From Chromatiaceae bacterium (GTDB lineage Bacteria > Pseudomonadota > Gammaproteobacteria > Chromatiales > Chromatiaceae), in contig JADKCI010000001.1 in the NCBI GenBank assembly GCA_016714645.1, positions 744,001-808,000 on the forward strand: 64,000 bases of DNA. Direction: 5' to 3'. Positions 51,088 to 59,749 of the stretch are shown here, in pieces; within the stretch, counting starts at the first letter, position 1; the number at the start of each line of letters is the position of its first letter. The translations under genes and the position numbers were made by a program. The notes below the pieces were generated by a model. The model was not told the DNA's origin. It searched no databases and saw only the letters and a program-made list of their open reading frames with translations.

Positions 51088-52389
51088 TCAGCCGAGACGC
51101 ATTTGACGGTCGATCAGCTCCACCGGGTGGAGCACCTCGATCCGTAGCCCGGCCTCGCGAGCGCCCGCGGCCAGGTGGAGGGCGCAGCCGGTGTTGGTCG
51201 TGATCAGGATCGGGACCTCCAGGGCGGCCAGGCTGGCGATCTTGGGGGCCAGCAGGGTGCGGGACAGGACGGGGCGTTGCAGGAGGTAGGTCCCGGCAGC
51301 CCCGCAACAAAAGGCGTTGTCGGGCAGCGGGACCAGGTTGATGCCGGGGATGCGGCGCAGCAGGGCGAAGGCCGCGTCTTCATCCCCCAGCCGGTTGCGC
51401 TGGGAACAGGGGACCTGGACCGCGACCCGTTGCGGCAAGGGGGCCAGGCGCACCGTCGCGGGCCAGTCCCGGTCGGCCAACAGGCGGCAGAGCTCCTGGC
51501 TGTCGCCAAGGGGCGGATGGCCGCGCAGTTCCGCCACGCAGGCGCTGGCGAGACCCACGGGTGTCAAGCCGGCAAAGGCCGCCGCGTTGCGCCTCAGCCG
51601 CTGGTCGGCCCCCTCGGGCAGACCGTTGTGCCGGTGCAGGGCGCCGCAACAGGTCTGGTCGTCAGGAACCTCGATCGGGAGGCCAAGGCGACGCATAACC
51701 CGCAGGCTGGCCTCGATGGCGCCGGGCTGGGCGGCGCGGGCGATGCAACCCAGGAACAGCCCGATGCGCTCCCCCGCCGCGGGCCGTGCCGGTGGGGAGG
51801 CCGGTAGGCGGGGCAGTCGCTCGAACTGGATGGCCAGGCGATGCAGGGCCGCCAGGCTTGGCCAGCGGCGGATACCGCCCCATGCCGCCAGGCGCGCCAG
51901 ACCGGAGCCCCGATAGAGACGCCCGCACCCGACGGCGAGGGTGACCCCGGCACGGCTGGCCAGGGCCCCGAGCCAGGCGGCATGCGGGATGCGCCGCCAG
52001 GCGGGGGCCGAGCGCCAATGGGCCGCGCGGGCCTGGTCCATCAGGTTGCCGAAGGGGACCAGGGTGGGGCAGGCCCGCTCGCAGGCCAGGCATTCCAGGC
52101 AATTGTCCAGGTGATCGAGGAGACGCGGCGAGGCACCCAGTTCACCCTCGGCCCAGCCCTGGATCAGGGCGATGCGCCCGCGCGGGGATTCGGCCTCCTG
52201 GCGCGCCTCCCGATAAGTGGGGCAATGTGGCAGACAGAGGCCGCAGCGGACGCAGCGGTCGGCGGTGTGGGCCAGGTGCCTGGGGATGTCGGCTGGGTTC
52301 AAGGCGGGTTCAAGTGGTGCGTGTGAAGTGGCTGGGGCTGGGCGGTTCCGGGCAGGTCGTTGTCCCGTCGAGCGGGCTAGGGGCGCCAC
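51088..52389 (-). CDS. GlcF/LldE-type two-cluster Fe-S oxidoreductase subunit
   Basis: 433 residues. N-terminal ferredoxin pair CVRCGLCLPHCPTYREA and CLECLACERACPTLVPFG, then two CCG-type domains (QTCCGALHRHNGLPEGA; NAFCCGAAGTYLLQ; TTNTGCALHLAAGAREAG). This is the glycolate oxidase iron-sulfur subunit (GlcF) layout. No glcD or glcE is nearby, so a stand-alone homologue acting with another dehydrogenase is possible. Phototrophs with RuBisCO form glycolate, making GlcF sensible. The GTG at 52389 is one possible start; TTG codons further in would shorten the Pro-rich lead. Confidence 0.85.
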   Translation of the reverse strand: MAPLARSTGQRPARNRPAPATSHAPLEPALNPADIPRHLAHTADRCVRCGLCLPHCPTYREARQEAESPRGRIALIQGWAEGELGASPRLLDHLDNCLECLACERACPTLVPFGNLMDQARAAHWRSAPAWRRIPHAAWLGALASRAGVTLAVGCGRLYRGSGLARLAAWGGIRRWPSLAALHRLAIQFERLPRLPASPPARPAAGERIGLFLGCIARAAQPGAIEASLRVMRRLGLPIEVPDDQTCCGALHRHNGLPEGADQRLRRNAAAFAGLTPVGLASACVAELRGHPPLGDSQELCRLLADRDWPATVRLAPLPQRVAVQVPCSQRNRLGDEDAAFALLRRIPGINLVPLPDNAFCCGAAGTYLLQRPVLSRTLLAPKIASLAALEVPILITTNTGCALHLAAGAREAGLRIEVLHPVELIDRQMRLG

Positions 52390-52464
52390 GGGAGGTTTCT
52401 TCGCCGGCCGCTAATGGTAACCTGTTACCCCGTTCAGGGTTCAGCCGGGGAGGCGAGGTCCATC

Positions 52465-52779
52465 ATGTCCTACTACCGTTATCACGTCTTCATGTGTCTC
52501 AACCGTCGCGAGGACGGAAGCCAGTGCTGCGCCCAGTGTGGCGCCGAGGATCTGCGCCATTACCTCAAGGGGCGGACCAAGGAAGTCGGCATCGCCGGGG
52601 AGGGTGGCGTCCGGATCAACAGCGCGGGCTGTCTGGCCCGGTGCGACTTGGGCCCCGTCATCGTCGTCTATCCGGAGGCGGTCTGGTATAGCTACGTCGA
52701 TCGCGAGGACCTGGAGGAGATCCTGCAGCGCCACCTCATCGGCGGCCAGGTCGTCGAGCGCTTGCGGCTCCCGGGATGA
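52465..52779 (+). CDS. Thioredoxin-fold [2Fe-2S] ferredoxin
   Basis: 104 residues from ATG 52465 with GGGGAGGCGAGG upstream. Cysteines in FMCLNRREDGSQCC and AGCLARCDLGP give the C-X(10-12)-C ... C-X3-C pattern of the Shethna-type, thioredoxin-like [2Fe-2S] ferredoxins. Ends in WYSYVDREDLEEILQRHL, typical of that family. Electron carrier of the cytoplasm, redox partner unknown. Divergent from the GlcF-like gene. Confidence 0.9.
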   Translation: MSYYRYHVFMCLNRREDGSQCCAQCGAEDLRHYLKGRTKEVGIAGEGGVRINSAGCLARCDLGPVIVVYPEAVWYSYVDREDLEEILQRHLIGGQVVERLRLPG

Positions 52780-52869
52780 GGGCCCGGGCGCCGCGCCTCC
52801 GGCCCGCGTATTTAGAGCGGGGTTGCCGGGCCGCTCGGCCCCGGGTTTCAGGTCAGGTCTCTCGTCCCC

Positions 52870-52898
52870 TTGCCAACCGGGGCGGCGTCCTGTAACAT
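52870..52898 (+). promoter_or_regulatory. Candidate promoter of rplM-rpsI
   Basis: TTGCCA (52870-52875), 17-base spacer, TAACAT (52893-52898). Expected start near 52905, leader about 43 bases. Spacing is ideal, -35 is 5/6, -10 only 4/6. Confidence 0.45.
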
Positions 52899-52947
52899 CC
52901 GCCGTCTTTCTCGAACCGACCCTTTTCCAGGCCCTGGAGCAACGGAC

Positions 52948-53376
52948 ATGACGACTGTGAGTGCCAAGCCCGCGGAGGTCCGCCGCGAGTGGTACCTGAT
53001 CGACGCCGAGGGCAAGACCCTCGGGCGACTTGCCACCGAGTTGGCGCGCCGGCTGCGCGGCAAGCATAAGCCTTGCTACACCCCCCATGTGGACACCGGT
53101 GACTACCTCGTGGTTGTCAACGCCGAGAAGATCCGCGTGACGGGTAACAAACTCGCGGACAAGATCTACTACCACCACACCGGGTACATCGGCAACCTCA
53201 AGTCCATCAACCTTGGGAAGTTGCTGGTCAAGGCGCCGGAGCGGGTCATTAATCATGCCGTCAAGGGTATGATGCCGCGCGGGCCCCTGGGGCGCGCCAT
53301 GCTCACCAAGCTCCGTGTCTATGCGGGTCCCGAGCATGCGCATGCCGCTCAGCAGCCCAAGCCGCTCGACTTCTAA
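52948..53376 (+). CDS. rplM: 50S ribosomal protein L13
   Basis: 142 residues, exact usual length. WYLIDAEGKTLGRLATELARRLRGK near the start and GMMPRGPLGRAM toward the end are the L13 signature. Start at 52948 agrees with the family; a longer frame exists to 52870. Followed after 17 bases by rpsI, the conserved L13-S9 operon. Confidence 0.99.
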   Translation: MTTVSAKPAEVRREWYLIDAEGKTLGRLATELARRLRGKHKPCYTPHVDTGDYLVVVNAEKIRVTGNKLADKIYYHHTGYIGNLKSINLGKLLVKAPERVINHAVKGMMPRGPLGRAMLTKLRVYAGPEHAHAAQQPKPLDF

Positions 53377-53393
53377 AGGATCAGGATTAGCCC

Positions 53394-53783
53394 ATGTCGC
53401 AAATTCATTACGCCACCGGCCGTCGCAAAAGTTCCGCCGCGCGGGTCTATTTGAGCCTTGGCTCTGGCAAGATCACCGTTAACGACCGTCCGCTCGATAC
53501 CTTTTTTGGCCGCGAGACGGCCCGTATGGTGGTTCGTCAGCCCCTGGAGACGGTCTCCATGCTGAACCGGGTCGATGTCAAGGTGAGCGTTACCGGCGGT
53601 GGTAACACGGGCCAGGCTGGCGCCATCCGTCATGGCATCGCCCGCGCCCTGGTCGATTTCGACGAGAATATGCGTCGTCCCTTGCGTCAGGCCGGCTTCC
53701 TCACCCGCGATGCCCGCGAGGTCGAGCGCAAGAAGGTGGGCCTGCGCAAGGCCCGTAAGCGTCCTCAGTACAGCAAGCGTTAA
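53394..53783 (+). CDS. rpsI: 30S ribosomal protein S9
   Basis: 129 residues. YATGRRKSSAARV at the N terminus, GGGNTGQAGAIRHGIARAL in the middle, and the C-terminal RKARKRPQYSKR tail that reaches the P-site tRNA. An 8-bp hairpin follows (GGTGGCTT 53801-53808 with AAGCCACC 53824-53831), without T run, before tRNA-Gln, so the tRNA may be co-transcribed. Confidence 0.99.
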   Translation: MSQIHYATGRRKSSAARVYLSLGSGKITVNDRPLDTFFGRETARMVVRQPLETVSMLNRVDVKVSVTGGGNTGQAGAIRHGIARALVDFDENMRRPLRQAGFLTRDAREVERKKVGLRKARKRPQYSKR

Positions 53784-53845
53784 GTTTTAGCGACCGCCCA
53801 GGTGGCTTGCTCCCGATAGAGAAAAGCCACCCGCCGTTCGCCCCT

Positions 53846-53919
53846 TGGGGGATCGTCTAGCGGCAGGACAGCGGACTCTGACTCCGTTAACCGAGGTTCA
53901 AATCCTCGTCCCCCAGCCA
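53846..53919 (+). tRNA. tRNA-Gln (anticodon CTG)
   Basis: 74 bases: acceptor TGGGGGA pairs with TCCCCCA (the U1-A72 pair typical of tRNA-Gln), anticodon stem GCGGA/TCCGT with loop CTCTGAC giving CTG, T arm CGAGG-TTCAAAT-CCTCG, encoded CCA (53917-53919). A terminator hairpin follows directly. Confidence 0.96.
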
Positions 53920-53924
53920 AACCC

Positions 53925-53945
53925 AGGCCCGCTTCCAGCGGGCCT
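53925..53945 (+). terminator. Terminator after tRNA-Gln
   Basis: AGGCCCGC (53925-53932) and GCGGGCCT (53938-53945) pair across a 5-base loop and are followed by TTCTG. Short T run but good stem, right behind the tRNA. Confidence 0.7.
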
Positions 53946-54346
53946 TTCTGCGTCTGAGGTCCAATCGTCATGGACCCCGCTGCCCCGGGAGGGGCTGGTG
54001 GGCGCCGATGAGCAAAAAGGTGGTCGTGGCGTCCACGCAACGCCCTAAGGTGATTTTCCCCCTCGGGGGGCCAGCTTTCGGGCTCCAGGATAAAAAAATT
54101 CCCCCCGTCGCGTCCCTTCGGGGACTGACCGGGGCCTGTCATTGAATTTAATATTTCATAAAAACAATAGATTAAGCACTAATGGCCCGCATCTTGTGCT
54201 AAAAACGCAACAGATGCCCGAACTGTATCTTTTTCGAAAAAACTGTTGCGCCCTGTCCCTCCGTGGTCTATCATTCTCCTCACACGCATAACGCGTATCG
54301 CTTTTCAGCAGTCAATACTGGCAAATCAGCAACAGTGGAGAACACC
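53946..54346. other. AT-rich control region upstream of the porin gene
   Basis: About 400 bases without a gene; 54140-54250 is clearly AT-rich against a GC-rich background. It contains TTTTTCGAAAAA, a perfect 12-base palindrome (54230-54241), and two AACTGT direct repeats exactly 20 bases apart (54221 and 54241), just upstream of the promoter. These may be regulator sites. Confidence 0.55.
54246..54274 (+). promoter_or_regulatory. Candidate porin promoter
   Basis: TTGCGC (54246-54251), 17-base spacer, TATCAT (54269-54274). Predicted start near 54281, leader about 66 bases, with GTGGAG before the ATG at 54347. Confidence 0.5.
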
Positions 54347-55680
54347 ATGAACAAGAAACTCGTTACCCTGGCCGTCGCCGCCGCCCTGGCCGCGCCCGCC
54401 ATCGCCTCTGCCGACGCTATCCTGTACGGCAAGTTGAATGTCGCCATTGATTACATGGATCAGGACCATACCCTGAGCATGGGCAATGTCGTAAACATCC
54501 AAAACTATGACAGTGATTTCCGAGCCATCTTCGCCGAGGGTGTGGACCTCGTTCGTCGGGGCATCATTACTCAGGATCAGTTTAATCAACGCTTCCCCCA
54601 AGCAATCGATAGCACAATTGGTTTTCTGAACCCCCTTAACAAGGGTTTCGAGGGTTGGGGTCTGAGCGGCAATAACGGCACCAAGGTTTTACTTCCAACC
54701 CCTTCATTCCTACCCCCCAGGGCCCGGCCAGCCGTATTGGTGTTAAGGGTTCCGAGGACCTTGGTAACGGTATCAAGGCGATCTACCAGGTTGAGTTCGG
54801 TATTTCCCTGACGGACACCCAAAATACGGCTGTCACCGGAAACGAGCCTGTTACCATGCGTAATAGCTTTGTCGGTTTGGCCGGTAACTTCGGTACTGTC
54901 CTGGCGGGTCGTCACGACACCCCGCTGAAGATCTCCACCGGACCTCTGGACCTCTTCGCCGACACCATGGCGGACAACAACAACACGGTTGGCTTCCAGG
55001 ATTTGCGCGCCGACAATGTCATTGCTTACATCAGCCCCAGCTTCTCGGGCTTTCAGTTCGCGGGTGCGGTGCATGCCGGCGGTGGTGCGACGACTATTGG
55101 TGCGTTCAATAACGATGCCGACAGCATAGCGGAAGCCTATTCCCTGGCGGCCATCTATAAGAACGGCCCTTGGTACGCTGGTCTGGCCTATGAAAGCCTG
55201 GGCGAGGCGCTCGCCGGGTACACTGACGAACAGATCGACAGTCCTTTTTATAATGGTTCCGAATGGAACAAGGTTCGCGTTGGCTTGGGCATTCTCGACT
55301 GGAACGGCTTCAGCCTGACCGGTATCTACGAGAACTGGGATGGTGGCTACTTCGTTGATGACGTTCAGAATGATCTCTGGCAGATTCAAGCGGGCTATAA
55401 CTTTGGCAACGTGGGCCTGAAAGCCATGTATGGCCAGGCGGAACTGGATGGTTTGGCCGCTCCTTTCGATTCGTATGAATGGCAGACTTGGGCGGTTGGT
55501 GCTGACTACAACTTCAGCAAGCGTACCAAGGCCTTCATGCTTTATTCCGGTAATGACCAGGATGAGGTGGGCCTGGCCTACGGTAGATACGACGCGAACG
55601 GTGACATTTACGGCATTGGCGTTGAGAACTACAGTCTCGATTGGCAGGGCTTCCAGCTTGGCATGATGCACAGCTTCTAA
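54347..55680 (+). pseudogene. Outer-membrane trimeric porin, one-base frameshift
   Basis: General porin of the Gram-negative (OmpC/PhoE-like, burkholderial/chromatial) type. Signal peptide MNKKLVTLAVAAALAAPAIASA, then the ADAILYGKLNVAIDY first strand. The frame breaks near 54690: adding one T to the TTTT run at 54687-54690 restores KVFTSNPFIPTPQGP and continues into SRIGVKGSEDLGNGIKAIYQ. A C-terminal frame then runs to LGMMHSF, whose final Phe is the outer-membrane insertion signal. Restored precursor is 444 residues. As written the gene would yield a truncated 154-residue product. A UUCG-loop terminator follows. Confidence 0.85.
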
Positions 55681-55706
55681 GCCCGACTTGATCCCCCGGG
55701 ATCAGT

Positions 55707-55730
55707 AAACGGGGCCTTCGGGCCCCGTTT
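55707..55730. terminator. Rho-independent terminator shared by porin and rpiA
   Basis: AAACGGGGCC / GGCCCCGTTT, a perfect 10-bp stem with TTCG tetraloop, followed by TT on the plus strand. Lies between the convergent porin and rpiA genes, so it may end both transcripts. Confidence 0.88.
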
Positions 55731-55754
55731 TCCGTGGTGCTGAAAATGCCGGCT

Positions 55755-56417
55755 CTAAACCGGCTCCAGCCGCCGCGCCCCCGCCGCCGTTCCCAGAATC
55801 AGGACATCCGCCCCGCGCAGGGCAAAGAGGCCCACGGTGACCACGCCGGGGATGTTGTTGATGTGCTGCTCCAGTTCCCGGGGCTGATGGATGGCCAGGC
55901 CAGCCACATCCAGGATGACGTTACCATTGTCGGTCACCAGGCCCTGGCGCCAGGCCGGGGTACCACCCAGCTTGACCAATTCCCGGGCGACGTAGCTCCG
56001 GGCCATGGGGATGACCTCCACCGGCAAGGGGAAGTGGCCCATAACCTCCACGAGTTTGCTTTCATCGGCGATGCAGACGAATCTGTCGCTAGCGGCGGCG
56101 ACGATCTTTTCCCGCGTGAGTGCGCCGCCCCCGCCCTTGATCAGTTCGAGGCGATGGTTGGCCTCGTCGGCCCCATCCACATAGAGGGAAAGGCCGCCGA
56201 CCTCGTTGAGATCGAAAACCCGGATACCCAGGGCCTCCATGCGCTGGGTCGAGGCCTCGGAACTCGAGACGGCCCCCTCGATCCGGTCCTTGATCTTGGC
56301 CAGAAAGTCAATAAAGTGGTTCACCGTACTGCCGGTGCCCACCCCCACCAAGCCCCCCTGCACATAATCGAGGGCGGCCTCGGCGGCCAGGCGTTTCATC
56401 TCGTCTTGGGTCATCAT
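55755..56417 (-). CDS. rpiA: Ribose-5-phosphate isomerase A
   Basis: 220 residues from ATG 56417 (AGGAGA upstream); the frame is open further to 56573. Interconverts ribose-5-P and ribulose-5-P, important for the Calvin cycle and pentose pathway. GVGTGSTVNHFIDFL binds substrate phosphate; YVDGADEANHRLELIKGGGGALTREKIVA holds the catalytic Asp, Glu and Lys. Divergent from ilvA. Confidence 0.97.
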   Translation of the reverse strand: MMTQDEMKRLAAEAALDYVQGGLVGVGTGSTVNHFIDFLAKIKDRIEGAVSSSEASTQRMEALGIRVFDLNEVGGLSLYVDGADEANHRLELIKGGGGALTREKIVAAASDRFVCIADESKLVEVMGHFPLPVEVIPMARSYVARELVKLGGTPAWRQGLVTDNGNVILDVAGLAIHQPRELEQHINNIPGVVTVGLFALRGADVLILGTAAGARRLEPV

Positions 56418-56500
56418 GGTTTCTCCTCGTCTGCTGGTTGAAAATCCCGTCATGATAGCAAGTCCTCCCCAGGGCGTCGGCTTGCGGGTAAGATGACAAA

Positions 56501-58030
56501 ATGGCTGATAACTATATCGAACGGATCTTGCGGGCACGGGTCTATGACTTGGCCCGGGAGACCCCCCTGACAAAGGCGGAGGGCCTGTCGCGGCGCCTGG
56601 GCAATCAGGTCCTGCTGAAGCGCGAGGACTTGCAGCCGGTCTTTTCCTTCAAGCTGCGCGGCGCCTATAACAAGCTGATCAACCTGGACAAAGAGACCCT
56701 GAATCGCGGTGTGATCACCGCCTCGGCAGGCAATCATGCCCAAGGAGTCGCCATGGGCGCGGCGCGGCTGGGGGTCCAGGCCACCATCCTCATGCCCCGG
56801 ACCACGCCCCCCATCAAGGTCCAGGCCGTGCGCGGGTTCGGTGCCAAGGCCGTGCTCCATGGCGATTCCTACGACGAGGCCTATGCCCAGGCGCTGATCT
56901 GGGCGGCCGAGCGTAACCTGGCCTTCATCCATCCCTTCGACGACCCGGATGTCATCGCCGGCCAGGGCACCATCGGCATGGAAATCCTGCGCCAGCACCC
57001 CCAGCCGTTGCACGCCGTCTATGTGCCCGTGGGCGGCGGTGGCCTGATCGCGGGGATAGCGGCCTACATCAAGTACGTGCGGCCCGAGGTGAAGGTGATT
57101 GGCGTGGAGCCCGAGGATGCCCCGACCCTCCATAGCGCCCTGGCCGCCGGCCAGCGGGTGGAATTGCCCCAGGTGGGGCTCTTCGCCGACGGCGTGGCGG
57201 TGCGGCTGATCGGTGAGGAGACCTTCCGCGTCGCCCGGGGGCGGGTGGATGAGGTGATTCTGGTGAGCACGGACGAGATCTGCGCCGCCATCAAGGATAT
57301 TTTTGACGATACCCGCGGTATTGCCGAGCCCGCGGGGGCCCTGGCCCTGGCGGGGCTCAAACGCCATGTCCAGACGACGGGCATCCAGGGCCAGAACCTG
57401 GTCGCCATCGAGAGCGGGGCCAATATCAATTTCGACCGGTTACGCCACGTCGCCGAGCGCGCTGAACTCGGCGAGCGCCGGGAGGCCTTGCTGGCGGTGG
57501 AGATCCCGGAACGGCCCGGCAGCTTCCTGGAATTCTGCCGCGCCCTGGGCAAGCGCCAGATCACCGAGTTCAACTACCGCTATGCCGACCGGCGGCGGGC
57601 CCAGGTCTTCGTGGGCGTCGAGTTGGGGCGGGGCGACGAGGAGCGCAGGGAGCTCCTCGCCCGGCTGGGGGATAAGGGTTTTGGGGTGGTGGACATGACG
57701 GAGAACGAGACCGCCAAGCTCCACATCCGCTTCATGGTCGGTGGCCATGCCCAGGGCCTCGCCGACGAGATGCTGGTGCGCTTCGAATTCCCCGAGCGCC
57801 CCGGTGCCCTGTTGAACTTTCTGACCGGTCTGGGGCGGCGCTGGAACATCAGCCTCTTTCATTACCGCAATCATGGCGCCGCCTACGGGCGGGTGCTGAT
57901 GGGGTTGCAGGTTGCCACCCCGGAACGTCCCGAGCTCATCCAGCGGCTGGATGGCCTGGGCTATCGCTATTGGGACGAGACCGATAACCCCGCCTGCCGC
58001 ATCTTCGCGGGGGCCGGCAGCGAGGATTGA
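56501..58030 (+). CDS. ilvA: Threonine dehydratase, biosynthetic
   Basis: 509 residues. PLP enzyme that turns threonine into 2-oxobutanoate for isoleucine. PLP lysine in FSFKLRGAYNK (about residue 50), TASAGNHAQGVAMGA, the glycine loop VPVGGGGLIAGIA. The C-terminal third has two ACT-like regulatory domains (each with an ERPG motif: PERPGSFLEF, PERPGALLNF), so isoleucine inhibition is expected. Length matches the biosynthetic enzyme. Confidence 0.97.
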   Translation: MADNYIERILRARVYDLARETPLTKAEGLSRRLGNQVLLKREDLQPVFSFKLRGAYNKLINLDKETLNRGVITASAGNHAQGVAMGAARLGVQATILMPRTTPPIKVQAVRGFGAKAVLHGDSYDEAYAQALIWAAERNLAFIHPFDDPDVIAGQGTIGMEILRQHPQPLHAVYVPVGGGGLIAGIAAYIKYVRPEVKVIGVEPEDAPTLHSALAAGQRVELPQVGLFADGVAVRLIGEETFRVARGRVDEVILVSTDEICAAIKDIFDDTRGIAEPAGALALAGLKRHVQTTGIQGQNLVAIESGANINFDRLRHVAERAELGERREALLAVEIPERPGSFLEFCRALGKRQITEFNYRYADRRRAQVFVGVELGRGDEERRELLARLGDKGFGVVDMTENETAKLHIRFMVGGHAQGLADEMLVRFEFPERPGALLNFLTGLGRRWNISLFHYRNHGAAYGRVLMGLQVATPERPELIQRLDGLGYRYWDETDNPACRIFAGAGSED

Positions 58031-58232
58031 ACTCCCCGGGGCTCAGCCACCAGGTAGTTCAGGGCTTGGCGCGGGCGGCCAGAAGGGGAGCGCTCGTCAC
58101 TCGCCAGCATGTCACCAGAGGGCCGGGTGGGGGCTGGCGGGGGTGTCGACAGCAGGGATGCTGTCGCCAAGCCTACAGGGATGTATTCACGGCGTCCCCC
58201 GCCAGACACCACCCGGCCCGGTAAGCAGAAAC

Positions 58233-58829
58233 TTAGCTAATGTGCCAGGAGTAGATCCTCTTTTCCGTCACGACCATGTCCAGCCGGATGTCCCAGGGGC
58301 GGACCTCAAGCCGTGCGACCCGCTGGCACTCGTGAGCCAGGCCCACGAGGAGGGGACGCCGCCAGTGGGTGCGGCTGCTCAGGTAGGCGAGCGTCTGGTC
58401 ATAGTAGCCACCCCCCATGCCGAGGCGGTTGCAGTCGGCGTCAAAGCCCACCAGGGGCAGCAGCAGCAGGTCGAGGGCCCAGGGCGGACGAATGCGGCCG
58501 TTACGCAGGTTGGGCTCGGGGATGCCGTAGCGGTTGGCCCGCAAGGGATCGCCGATCGCGTGACGGACAAACCAGAGCTTACGCCGGGGGTGAGGCCTGA
58601 GCACCGGCAGGTGACAGGACTTGTGACGGGCCTGGGCGGATTTCAGCAAGGGTGCCGGGTCAATTTCGCCATCGCCCGCCCAGTAGCCACCTATATTTTG
58701 GGCGCGCAAAAATACAGGGTGTCTGCCCAGGATGAGGGCCAATTGTTGGGCGTGCTGCCGCTGGCTGGCATTCGATAGGCGACGACGTTCGTCGCGCAAG
58801 CGCCGTCGCAATTCGGGAATGGCAATCAT
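58233..58829 (-). CDS. fau: 5-formyltetrahydrofolate cyclo-ligase
   Basis: 198 residues from ATG 58829. Converts 5-formyl-THF to methenyl-THF with ATP. LRRRLRDERRRLS at the start, the ATP loop in GFDADCNRLGMGGGYYDQTL. It lies directly behind the 6S RNA gene on the minus strand, the standard gammaproteobacterial zapA-ssrS-fau arrangement. The 200 bases between its stop and ilvA show no gene. Confidence 0.95.
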   Translation of the reverse strand: MIAIPELRRRLRDERRRLSNASQRQHAQQLALILGRHPVFLRAQNIGGYWAGDGEIDPAPLLKSAQARHKSCHLPVLRPHPRRKLWFVRHAIGDPLRANRYGIPEPNLRNGRIRPPWALDLLLLPLVGFDADCNRLGMGGGYYDQTLAYLSSRTHWRRPLLVGLAHECQRVARLEVRPWDIRLDMVVTEKRIYSWHIS

Positions 58830-58847
58830 GATGAGGTAGTGAAGGGG

Positions 58848-59034
58848 GACATTCCCCGCCTGTGCCGCCAAGGCCTTTGTTCTTGAACCGGTAGGTTCAA
58901 GTGGGGACAGTCGGCTTCGCTTCAGGCTTCCCGCTCGAGGCGGACATGCGCAACGGCTCCACGGTCATGCCCCCAGGGCGATGAATAGGCTCAAGAAAAT
59001 ACCCAGGCCATCTTCGAACACCGCAGGGAATGTC
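58848..59034 (-). ncRNA. ssrS: 6S RNA
   Basis: About 187 bases between zapA and fau, the usual place. Ends pair: GACATTCCC at the 5' end with GGGAATGTC at the 3' end, extended by GTG/CAC. The internal block CTTGAACC-TACC-GGTTCAAG and the TGTTCG element near the 5' end are hallmarks of gammaproteobacterial 6S. 6S folds like an open promoter and binds sigma-70 RNA polymerase in stationary phase. A TATAGC -10 box overlaps the zapA stop (59050-59045), so transcription can start near 59038. Ends approximate by several bases. Confidence 0.9.
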
Positions 59035-59045
59035 TGACTGCAAGG

Positions 59046-59378
59046 CTATACGCTTTCTGACTCCAGGTCTAGCCCCCTTTGCGTATCCAGGGTGCCGGCC
59101 AGGCGCTGCTGCATGATCGAGAGCCGGCTGGTGTCGGCGTTGGCGCCAGGAACGGCCTGATGTTGACGGAACTGGATCAGCTCATGAGCAATATTCAGGG
59201 CGGCCATAACGGCGATGCGGTCGGGGCCCACAATGCGGCCAGACTGACGCATCTCGCGCATGCGACGATCCACCAGGCGCGCGGATTCCAGCAGCCCCTC
59301 CTCCTCCTGGGGGCTACAGGCGACCCGATACTCCTTATCGAGGATGCGCACCGTGACCGGGACTTGTTCTTGTTTCAC
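59046..59378 (-). CDS. zapA: Cell division protein ZapA
   Basis: 110 residues from a GTG at 59378 (GGAGG upstream), overlapping the ZapB-like gene by four bases (GTGA). Stabilises the FtsZ ring. VTVRILDKEYRVACSPQEEEGL at the start and the coiled-coil forming MAALNIAHELIQFRQ segment are typical. The downstream 6S RNA promoter lies in its last codons. Confidence 0.95.
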   Translation of the reverse strand: MKQEQVPVTVRILDKEYRVACSPQEEEGLLESARLVDRRMREMRQSGRIVGPDRIAVMAALNIAHELIQFRQHQAVPGANADTSRLSIMQQRLAGTLDTQRGLDLESESV

Positions 59379-59584
59379 AAATCGTCCTCCATGGTTTTGA
59401 GACGAGAGATGATGGACTCGACCTTGCTGCGGGCGAGTTCCGTCTTCTCGACGAGTTGGGCGCGATCTTCCCCCAGGGTGACCTGACGGGCGCGCAGCCA
59501 GGTATTTTCCTCGCGCAAGCGGTTGCAGATCTGGATGAGTTCATCCACTTGCCGTTCAAGGGTTTCGATATCGAAATGGCTCAC
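59375..59584 (-). CDS. ZapB-like coiled-coil protein (TIGR02449 type)
   Basis: 69 residues from a GTG at 59584. Almost entirely coiled coil (LERQVDELIQICNRLREENT, then EDRAQLVEKTELARSKVES). Matches the small protein found before zapA in many gammaproteobacteria and thought to act in division. Coupled to zapA by GTGA overlap. Confidence 0.9.
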   Translation of the reverse strand: MSHFDIETLERQVDELIQICNRLREENTWLRARQVTLGEDRAQLVEKTELARSKVESIISRLKTMEDDL

Positions 59585-59749
59585 GGTTCAGCTTCCGAGA
59601 TATGACCGGCGCACTATAAAAGGCTCAACCGCCAGGGTCAATCGGGCATCCGTCCGTGGAAGCCCCTGCCCCGATCCCGGCCAGACGCCCGCCGGCTCAT
59701 GATATGATGCGCCCGTCTTGCACTCTTAGCCCAAATCGTCATCATCCCC

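Noticed and set aside
53801..53831. Terminator directly after rpsI
   Set aside because: An 8-bp hairpin exists but with a 15-base loop and no T run; read-through into tRNA-Gln is as likely.
53780..54142. 120-residue minus-strand frame between rpsI and the porin
   Set aside because: It covers tRNA-Gln and its terminator antisense, with no recognisable protein pattern; treated as a chance frame.
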